A stretch of DNA of 64,000 nucleotides. It comes from Alteromonadaceae bacterium BrNp21-10 (GTDB lineage: Bacteria > Pseudomonadota > Gammaproteobacteria > Enterobacterales > Alteromonadaceae). Where the stretch lies: positions 496,001-560,000 of the forward strand of contig JAUHQD010000001.1 of NCBI GenBank assembly GCA_030418115.1, given 5' to 3'. The notes beneath the pieces are model-generated. The model was not told where the DNA came from and made no database searches. It saw nothing but the letters and a program-made list of their open reading frames with translations. Position 1 is the first letter of the stretch. Each line of letters opens with the position of its first letter. This document shows positions 9,892-15,952 of this stretch, in pieces. The position numbers and the translations under genes are program-made.

Positions 9892-10087
9892 TTTGCCGAC
9901 CTGTTAGTCTTAAATAACTAACAGGCGTAGCGCCTTCTTTCACTTTTTCGATTATTAACTGATGACTCTAACTGCTTGTTTTTAAATCTATTTGGCGCTA
10001 ACTTAAGAAATCGAATAAAAACTAAAAGGCGTGACGCTCGGTAGGAAAACAGGCGTCACGTCTTCTATTAAATTGTTAGGTGTTTAT

Positions 10088-10483
10088 ATGGATATTGAGA
10101 TAATACGGCTAGCTTTGAACAATCTTTTAAGTGAAATAGAGATTGCGCAAAAAAAGGGATATAAACATGCAAATGCCCCACTTACAGAAGAAGTCTTGGA
10201 GTTAATTCCTAAAATAAAAAGTGGTAGCATTACAGATTATGTAACATTGCAATATACAGCTGGCCCATTCAGATGTTTCAGTGAAACGTTACCATCAGAT
10301 TGTCAAAGTTTGGAAAGTGCATGGTACAAATTCATTCATGTAGTTCAAGGTCGCCATGACGATCCTGAAATCCAAAAAATTGTAGCTCAGTTGGATAATG
10401 TTACATCAACACCTAACAAAACGATTAAGGCAGAAAAAACTAGCTGGCTGCGCCAAATCGCTAGTTTTTTCTGCTTATCGTAA
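10088..10483 (+). CDS. Unrecognised protein, island cargo gene 1
   Basis: A 131-residue protein that I do not recognise. It is AT-rich and Lys-rich compared with the flanking housekeeping genes. No membrane segment or signal peptide is visible. The frame is open from a GTG at 10031, but the ATG at 10088 is preferred: AGGTG lies about six bases before it, and the extra 19 residues would be coded within the palindromic leader. The last codons form half of a perfect 15-bp inverted repeat (10430-10474). It is followed 37 bases later by a second cargo gene in the same direction. Confidence 0.6.
   Translation: MDIEIIRLALNNLLSEIEIAQKKGYKHANAPLTEEVLELIPKIKSGSITDYVTLQYTAGPFRCFSETLPSDCQSLESAWYKFIHVVQGRHDDPEIQKIVAQLDNVTSTPNKTIKAEKTSWLRQIASFFCLS
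10430..10474 (+). terminator. Intrinsic terminator-like hairpin overlapping the end of cargo gene 1
   Basis: A perfect 15-bp stem joins GCAGAAAAAACTAGC (10430-10444) to GCTAGTTTTTTCTGC (10460-10474) across a 15-base loop. The A-run and T-run are part of the stem, so the core CTAGC/GCTAG stem followed by six T could end transcription. It lies inside the coding sequence, nine bases before its end. The loop carries GGCTGCGCCAA, the same motif as at the outer ends of the repeat arms. Confidence 0.5.
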
Positions 10484-10520
10484 GCGTTGATTTGCTAAAT
10501 GATTCTTTCGGAGATTCTCG

Positions 10521-11045
10521 TTGAATAGGTTTCTTATTTTTATACTTTTCTCAGTTATGACTTTACCAGCTCAGTCGAAATGCCTCCTTGGGCCAAAGTA
10601 CTTGGATAGCGCCATAACATTTATTAAAAGTTTGATAGCTGTTAAATCATTTGTTGCATATTCTGGTCACTCTGATGTTCCGCCATTTGCTGGACCAGTT
10701 ACAAGTTTCCCTCTAACGGATAAATTTACGGCATTACGTTTAGAGCCTTTAACTCCTTATAAAGGGGAGAGAAATGCATTTATTTTTGCAGTAGATTTAA
10801 CGACTGAAAAGTTTTATATGTATCATACGAATGGTGTTTCAGAACCTTATAATAGCCTGGTTGAAGGGAAGGTTGTGGATGAAAAGTGTTCAGTATTTTT
10901 CGAGGTTAGCGAAACAGAAGAATTGGAAGTGAAAATTCAAGGCGAGGGTGACATGGAGATAATCTCTCGAGGAAGAAGTGACTCAAATAAGGAGTTCACT
11001 CTCAACCAACGTGTTGAATTTAGTTCAAAAGTACACGCAAACTAA
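10521..11045 (+). CDS. Unrecognised secreted protein, island cargo gene 2
   Basis: A 174-residue protein of unknown function. It has a clear N-terminal signal peptide (NRFLIFILFSVMTLPAQS) with probable cleavage before or after SKC, so it is likely exported. The rest is mixed beta-rich sequence with no motif known to me. The start is a TTG at 10521 with CGGAGA about six bases upstream; no ATG fits as well without losing the signal peptide. It is AT-rich like cargo gene 1. Confidence 0.6.
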   Translation: MNRFLIFILFSVMTLPAQSKCLLGPKYLDSAITFIKSLIAVKSFVAYSGHSDVPPFAGPVTSFPLTDKFTALRLEPLTPYKGERNAFIFAVDLTTEKFYMYHTNGVSEPYNSLVEGKVVDEKCSVFFEVSETEELEVKIQGEGDMEIISRGRSDSNKEFTLNQRVEFSSKVHAN

Positions 11046-11436
11046 CAAACCAATATTGGTGAGTTTATCTGCGACTCAACTTTCCCGAATTTAATGGCTA
11101 TTCGTCGAATGGCAAACAGGGACGTTTTGCCAAGGCGCGTGCCTTGCAAGGATGCTACCTCGTGCCGGTTTGGCGATAGAATGACCATTAATTTCGGAAT
11201 CAGACAAAAAAGTTTCTGGAAAACTTTTGAACAGCTTTAGCTGGCTCGAAGAGTGAAGTACAGGATGTACTTCATAAAGTTGTTGGAGCAAAAGGAGCTT
11301 TCGGGTATTTGGCTCCCTCCAAATACCCTTGCGCGGCAGGACGCCGCGTGAAAAAGAGCAGGATGCTAGTTGGCGCAGCCAATAAAATAAAAGCTATTTG
11401 GCGCAGCCAACACATCGTTCTGCAACCACAAAACCG
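11046..11436. other. 391-base non-coding right flank of the island
   Basis: Just after the stop of cargo gene 2 there is a perfect 12-base palindrome ACCAATATTGGT (about 11049-11060). The right repeat arm then runs from 11069 to about 11411. The nhaA stop follows at 11437 on the other strand. I see no gene; a frame on the minus strand across 11091-11291 lies wholly within the repeat and has no recognisable domain. Confidence 0.5.
11069..11411 (-). repeat. Right arm of the long imperfect inverted repeat
   Basis: Mirrors 9497-9891. The inner boundary is the 18-base perfect match at 11069-11086. A second shared block runs to about 11165 (AATGGC, AACAGG, GCAAGGATGCT). The middle (about 11185-11280) differs from the left arm. 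The outer block (11281-11383) contains the hairpin GGGTATTTGG / CCAAATACCC at 11303-11328 and ends in TTGGCGCAGCCAA (11370-11382), which recurs at 11398-11410. The two arms enclose 1.2 kb with two cargo genes. Confidence 0.75.
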
Positions 11437-12633
11437 TTAGACGTTTTGTGGTTGCCCCAAACTTTTACGTAGTATCAAATACCCCACAATACCAGAGGCT
11501 ATTGAGCCAAGGATAATCCCTAAACGATCATCAAATAACATATCTACACCCGTTTCTTCAAAGGCCAAGGAGCTAATAAATAAACTCATGGTAAAGCCGA
11601 TGCCGCAGAGTGCGGCGGTGCCGTAGAGGCTGAGCCAGTTCATGCCTTTGGGTAATACGGTGACTTTGAGTAAAATAAACAACCCGCAGAAAGCGAAAAT
11701 ACCGATTTGTTTTCCGGCAAACAGGGCGACGGCAATGCCCATTGGTACGTCGTGCAGCACTTGGTTCATGGTTACGCCACTTAAGTTAATACCGGCGTTG
11801 GCAAAGGCAAAAACCGGCAGCACAAAGAATGCGACTACGCTGTGCAGGTCATGCTCCAGACTTTTTAGGGGCGAGACGTTTTCATCCTCGTTACTTCGTA
11901 GCGGGATGAACATGGCTAACACTACGCCAGCTAAGGTGGCGTGAACGCCTGATTTTAAGGTGGCTATCCACATGATAACGCCAATGAGTATGTAGGGGCT
12001 TTTACTGATGACATTGTATTTGTTCAAGATAGCCAAAATGGGAATACAGATGGCGACCACTATTAAAGCGCCGAATGAGATATTCGCAGTGTAGAAAAAG
12101 GCGATAATTAAAATGGCACCTAGGTCGTCGAATATGGCCAGCGAGGTTAAGAAAATCTTAATAGAAATTGGCACTCTGGAGCCGAGTAACGCTAACACTC
12201 CTAAGGCAAAGGCTATATCGGTAGCGGCTGGTATCGCCCAGCCCTGAAGGGCAATGGGGTCGTCATAATTAAAATAGACGTAGATCAAAGCCGGTACTAG
12301 CATGCCGCCGATGGCGCCAACGCCTGGTAGGATGATATTGCGTTTATCGGCAAGCTCACCTTCAATCAGTTCACGTTTTAATTCTAAACCAACCAATAAG
12401 AAAAATACCGCCATTAAACCATCGTTTATCCATAGTAATAGTGGTTTGGCTATTTCTAATGCTCCAACACGTACTTCTACTGGTGTGGATAATAATAGTT
12501 GGTAATAGGGTTCTAAAACTGAATTGGCGCAAACAATGGCGAGTAAGGCAGAAAATATTAGAATAATACCGCCGGCAGATTCTAGGGCTAAAAAGCGGTC
12601 GATAAATGAAGATGATGAAGTTGACGGGTGCAT
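11437..12633 (-). CDS. nhaA: Na+/H+ antiporter NhaA
   Basis: Inner-membrane electrogenic antiporter that expels Na+ in exchange for H+, important in salty or alkaline surroundings. About 398 residues with some eleven membrane segments; the family start SAGGIILIFSALLAIVCAN, the central AIPAATDIAFALGVLALLG with the ion-binding Asp pair (FLTSLAIFDDLGAI), and the GIGFTMSLFI end are all present. The start at 12633 is chosen over an upstream ATG at 12666 because GAGGA lies five bases before it and the length then fits the family. The stop abuts the accessory island. Confidence 0.96.
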   Translation of the reverse strand: MHPSTSSSSFIDRFLALESAGGIILIFSALLAIVCANSVLEPYYQLLLSTPVEVRVGALEIAKPLLLWINDGLMAVFFLLVGLELKRELIEGELADKRNIILPGVGAIGGMLVPALIYVYFNYDDPIALQGWAIPAATDIAFALGVLALLGSRVPISIKIFLTSLAIFDDLGAILIIAFFYTANISFGALIVVAICIPILAILNKYNVISKSPYILIGVIMWIATLKSGVHATLAGVVLAMFIPLRSNEDENVSPLKSLEHDLHSVVAFFVLPVFAFANAGINLSGVTMNQVLHDVPMGIAVALFAGKQIGIFAFCGLFILLKVTVLPKGMNWLSLYGTAALCGIGFTMSLFISSLAFEETGVDMLFDDRLGIILGSIASGIVGYLILRKSLGQPQNV

Positions 12634-12846
12634 AAGGTCCTCTAATAGTGAAGTTGATTTAAACATAACCCAAAGTGCTAGTATTCTCTAGTATGTTGAT
12701 TAACAAAGGGGTTAAGTTCTGGAAATATTTATAACGTGGATATGAACATCTATATTGAGACTACTAAATTCAAGTTACACATTTCTTGTGTTGCTGAAAA
12801 TATTCGTTACTCTACGCTTAAGATAGCTTGTTGAAGGAATTATATT

Positions 12847-13401
12847 ATGTTGTTTTTCATAAAAAAAATGCGTTGGTTGATACTACTTTGTTGGTTGCCG
12901 TTATTTACTGCAGTTGCTGCCGATGATGTATCAGTAAAGGCACAGCGTGCGGCTATTGATTCCATGTCTGAAAAGGTATTGGCGGAGTTGTACACTGCAA
13001 AATCTAGTGTCAAAGGCTTAATGAAAAATGCCCATGGTTATGCGGTGTTTAATAATGATGCCATTAACCTAATATTGGCGACTTCCGAAGGTTATGGTGT
13101 GGTCAAGAATGTTCGCAGTGGCGATACCACCTATATGTTGATAGAGGATACTGAAGGTAAATTTGGTGATCAGGACAAAACCTTCAAGCTTATCTTTATT
13201 TTTAACACTTCCGACAGCTATGAGCGCTTTGCTACTCAAGATTGGAGTAATGTGCAAGCAGCGCCCTTTGGTAAGTGGTTTGCCTCGTTACCCGCTAATG
13301 AAGCTAAAAGTGTGCTGATTTATCAGTTTATAGATGATGTGTTGGTGCCGTCCCCCGCAATAAATCACATGAAATTTTGGATCGACGAAAAGCTGAATTA
13401 A
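12847..13401 (+). CDS. Exported protein resembling SYLF/YSC84 lipid-binding domains
   Basis: A 184-residue protein with a signal peptide (WLILLCWLPLFTAVAA). The mature part resembles the SYLF/YSC84 lipid-binding domain, with KGLMKNAHGYAVF then SEGYGVVKN and DKTFKLIFIFNT, the last being where SYLF proteins have an IIVFMT-like strand. The match is by eye and not strong. The role is unknown; it is likely periplasmic. GAAGGA lies about eight bases before the ATG. It is divergent from nhaA and 41 bases before a small hydrolase gene. Confidence 0.6.
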   Translation: MLFFIKKMRWLILLCWLPLFTAVAADDVSVKAQRAAIDSMSEKVLAELYTAKSSVKGLMKNAHGYAVFNNDAINLILATSEGYGVVKNVRSGDTTYMLIEDTEGKFGDQDKTFKLIFIFNTSDSYERFATQDWSNVQAAPFGKWFASLPANEAKSVLIYQFIDDVLVPSPAINHMKFWIDEKLN

Positions 13402-13442
13402 TTAGTGAAATTAGATATTAGCAAGAAGTGGAATAGTAAAAA

Positions 13443-13859
13443 ATGAATAAAGATTTTGCCCAGCGCATTCAAGCCATGAACGAAATGTATAAATTACCGG
13501 TTTTGGTTGCGCCGCAGTTAACCGACGATGTGGCCTTGCGCTTACAGAAGTTTAAAAAGACCTTAGCCGATGAAGTAGATGAAATTGACGACATTATCGC
13601 GCTGACAAAGCAGGGTGCCGATAACGGCGAAGTGTTGACCGCCATTGCCGATGTACTAGGTGACATCATTGTTTATTGTCGTTCAGAGGCGATGAAATAT
13701 GGTATTCCACTGGAGGCCGTGCTGGATATTATTATGGACAGTAACGAAAGCAAACTCGATGCTAATGGTCAGCCCATTTATGATGAGAATGACAAGTTCC
13801 TCAAAGGGCCAAACTATTGGCAGCCAGAGCCTAAAATAAAACAACTTCTAAGCAAATGA
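13443..13859 (+). CDS. MazG/HisE-like all-alpha NTP pyrophosphohydrolase family protein
   Basis: A 138-residue helical protein. The EVDEIDDII stretch (about residues 40-48) and AIADVLGDIIVY (about 67-78) resemble the metal-binding ExxE...ExxD helices of the all-alpha NTP-PPase superfamily, here with D in the second helix. The tail DANGQPIYDENDKFLKGPNYWQPEP is shared by a group usually annotated as phosphoribosyl-ATP pyrophosphohydrolase-like. Substrate unknown; housecleaning of NTPs is possible. Its stop overlaps the next start by four bases. Confidence 0.7.
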   Translation: MNKDFAQRIQAMNEMYKLPVLVAPQLTDDVALRLQKFKKTLADEVDEIDDIIALTKQGADNGEVLTAIADVLGDIIVYCRSEAMKYGIPLEAVLDIIMDSNESKLDANGQPIYDENDKFLKGPNYWQPEPKIKQLLSK

Positions 13860-14233
13860 TCTACTCAGGGAGTTGTCATTGTCAGGCGGTTAAGTTTGAA
13901 ATTGAAGCAGCAGCTGAGGTTGAATGTGAACGCTGTAATTGCTCTATTTGCGAGAAAGCAGGTTTTATTCACCTGATTGTACCCAAGGCGAATTTCCGCT
14001 TATTACAAGGGCAAGAGCAGCTAAGTACTTATACTTTTAATACCGGCGTGGCTAAACATCATTTTTGTAAGAACTGCGGGGTTAAAGCGTTTTATATTCC
14101 ACGCTCTAATCCTGATGGTGTGGATGTTAACCTGCGCTGTTTAGATACTCGCCCTGAAATAGTGTCCATCGTCGATTTTGATGGTCAACATTGGGAACAA
14201 CACGCCCATAAATTGGCCCACAAAAGTCTGTAG
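13856..14233 (+). CDS. GFA-family (glutathione-dependent formaldehyde-activating-like) protein
   Basis: A 125-residue zinc-binding protein of the GFA/CENP-V family. The cysteine pattern is clear: GSCHCQAV at the start, CERCNCSIC near residue 30, and FCKNCGVKAFY near 73. Most members have no proven substrate despite the family name. It overlaps the preceding hydrolase gene (ATGA) and is probably in the same transcript. The convergent pectate lyase gene ends 30 bases further on. Confidence 0.88.
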   Translation: MIYSGSCHCQAVKFEIEAAAEVECERCNCSICEKAGFIHLIVPKANFRLLQGQEQLSTYTFNTGVAKHHFCKNCGVKAFYIPRSNPDGVDVNLRCLDTRPEIVSIVDFDGQHWEQHAHKLAHKSL

Positions 14234-14263
14234 GCCAATTACTCTGTTTAAATAATATTGATA

Positions 14264-15661
14264 TTAATTTGCTAAGTCAGCTAGGTAGGCGTTCAGATCG
14301 CTGGATTGTGTTGGGTGAGCAGCGGCCCATGCGTCATTAATACCATCATGGTTAGCATCTATAACAGCCGGGAAGTTATCAAACTGTTGTTGGTAATTTT
14401 TCCAATTGCCGATCATTTCAAATTCATGATTAATCAGACCTTTACCCTCTACTGCTGCTTCGCCGTCAATTTGAGCCAACACTAAACTATCTACACTGTC
14501 CCAAAATAAGCCGTTAGCATTGCGGTTAGCGCCGCTATCTTTATCCACAATCAGCTGTTGGTAGATGTTATCCACACTGGCGAATTTCCCTACATAGTCT
14601 TGCTTATCTACCGGTGTTAGTGGGGTAGGGCTTAAACGGGGATTGTTTTGTTTGGCGGTAACAGCTTTGCCTTTTTCACTGCTGCGAAATTTAACTCCGA
14701 GCCAATTCTTAGCAGTAAAATCTGGGCCGCCAACATAATAATTGCCACTGACATAAGCTTGAGCGGTTTTAAGCTCAGGGGAATGCCATATATCTGCAAA
14801 CTGATGCTTTTTACTCGCTGGTCCGGGCTTAAATACGTTATTAATTAAGTTAAAGCGACCGTTTTCCGAACCGTAAATGTTATTGCTACCCCAGTTAAAA
14901 ATGACGTTATTGGCAACTTCGACAAATTCATATTGTTGTGCATATGGGGACTTTAAACGGTGACCATTTAGTCGTGGAGTTCGACTATTGTGGTGGGCAA
15001 TCACGTTATTAATAAAACTTGCTTGATTGCCGCCCCATATGCCGCCGTAGCCGTGTTTACCTTTGGGATGAATAGAATCATTCAAGCTGTTTGAAATAAT
15101 GGAATTCTGTAAGGTAAAACGGCTGTTGTTGTAAAAACTGGCAGCTTCATCCACTGACCAACTAAACGAACAGTGGTCGATAATCACATCTTGGCTGTCA
15201 CGCACTGTCATTGCATCTTCAGGGAAGGTAAACGTACCTAAACGAAAGCGCATATAACGAATAATAACTTGTTCGGCATCTGATACTTTAACGGGGGCGC
15301 CAGTAACAGTAATACCACCAGGGGAAGTTTGACCAGCAATGGTTAAGTGGCCACTTTTTACAATCAAAGGCGCTTTAAGATTAATGATGCCGGATACCGA
15401 AAATACTACGGTGCGCGGATATTTACGTTTTAATGCATGGCGTAAGCTGCCCTCTTTAGGATCATCAGGATCGTCTTCGAGCGTATTAACAATATACAGC
15501 TGACCGTTATGTCCACCTTGGGTGTATTGGCCGAAACCTTTGGCGGAATCAAAGGCCAGTTGCGGAGTAGCTTGAGTGGTACAACCCAAGAGTAAACAGC
15601 TGGCTAACACCAACCATTGTTTAAGTGCTATTTTTCGATTATTTATCATTTTCAATATCAA
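14264..15661 (-). CDS. Pectate lyase (PL1-type), lipoprotein
   Basis: Right-handed beta-helix enzyme that cleaves polygalacturonate by beta-elimination. After a lipoprotein signal peptide (lipobox LLLGC) come AFDSAKGFGQYTQGG, TIAGQTSPGG, VIIDHCSFSW with the PL1 vWIDH-like motif, and SRTPRLNGHR where family members carry the catalytic arginine region. The TTG start at 15661 is chosen because AGAGGA lies six bases upstream; an ATG at 15649 or 15703 is also possible without changing the mature protein. It is divergent from the TonB-dependent receptor gene, with which it forms a pectin locus. Confidence 0.88.
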   Translation of the reverse strand: MILKMINNRKIALKQWLVLASCLLLGCTTQATPQLAFDSAKGFGQYTQGGHNGQLYIVNTLEDDPDDPKEGSLRHALKRKYPRTVVFSVSGIINLKAPLIVKSGHLTIAGQTSPGGITVTGAPVKVSDAEQVIIRYMRFRLGTFTFPEDAMTVRDSQDVIIDHCSFSWSVDEAASFYNNSRFTLQNSIISNSLNDSIHPKGKHGYGGIWGGNQASFINNVIAHHNSRTPRLNGHRLKSPYAQQYEFVEVANNVIFNWGSNNIYGSENGRFNLINNVFKPGPASKKHQFADIWHSPELKTAQAYVSGNYYVGGPDFTAKNWLGVKFRSSEKGKAVTAKQNNPRLSPTPLTPVDKQDYVGKFASVDNIYQQLIVDKDSGANRNANGLFWDSVDSLVLAQIDGEAAVEGKGLINHEFEMIGNWKNYQQQFDNFPAVIDANHDGINDAWAAAHPTQSSDLNAYLADLAN

Positions 15662-15952
15662 GCTACATCCTCTGGTTCTAAAGACTTTCGTCAGTTCTGT
15701 CATTTAACACCTAAACTATATTGGTCGCTAGCAGGTTATTCGCTTCCCATTTAAATGGGAGTTGTAACAACATTAACTAAAGTGTCTAACAGTTTAGTCA
15801 TCTTGTATTAACAAATATTTGACAAAGATATTAAGGCGATGTTAGCTTTTAATGCCACCGGTGGCAATAATAAGTTGCTTAATGATTTAGTTTGCACATC
15901 GACGACGTGAAAAATAGAGAAATATAATAAAAATGCCAGGAGAAAATCCGAT
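15662..15952. promoter_or_regulatory. Divergent control region of the pectin locus
   Basis: Shared upstream region of the pectate lyase (minus) and the receptor (plus). TTGACA at 15819-15824 is a good -35 for the receptor direction, with a poorer -10 (TTAGCT, 15842-15847) 17 bases on. The LacI-type palindrome lies just downstream of that -10. AGGAG near 15938 serves the receptor start. The promoter assignment is by eye. Confidence 0.5.
15853..15866. promoter_or_regulatory. LacI-family-type operator palindrome
   Basis: TGCCACCGGTGGCA, a perfect 14-bp palindrome with a central CG, fits the general LacI-family half-site form TGNNANCGNTNNCA. It sits where a repressor would block transcription of the receptor gene from the TTGACA promoter. 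No regulator gene is in the window, so the binding protein is unknown. Confidence 0.55.

Larger units (their letters stand above)
9441..10087. other. 647-base non-coding left flank of the accessory island
   Basis: I see no credible gene here. The stretch holds the left inverted-repeat arm (about 9497-9891) and then a palindrome-rich leader before the first cargo gene. CCTGTTAG at 9900-9907 pairs with CTAACAGG at 9918-9925, and CGTGACGC at 10030-10037 pairs with GCGTCACG at 10053-10060. Short frames inside the repeat have no recognisable domains and are best read as chance. Confidence 0.55.

Noticed and set aside
10031-10087. Upstream GTG start for cargo gene 1
   Set aside because: It would place coding sequence in a palindromic leader; the ATG at 10088 has a better ribosome site.
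11091-11291. 66-residue minus-strand frame
   Set aside because: It lies within the right repeat arm and has no recognisable domain or ribosome site.
11437-12633. nhaA as part of the accessory island
   Set aside because: It is a standard core antiporter outside the right repeat arm with normal character for the flanking genes.
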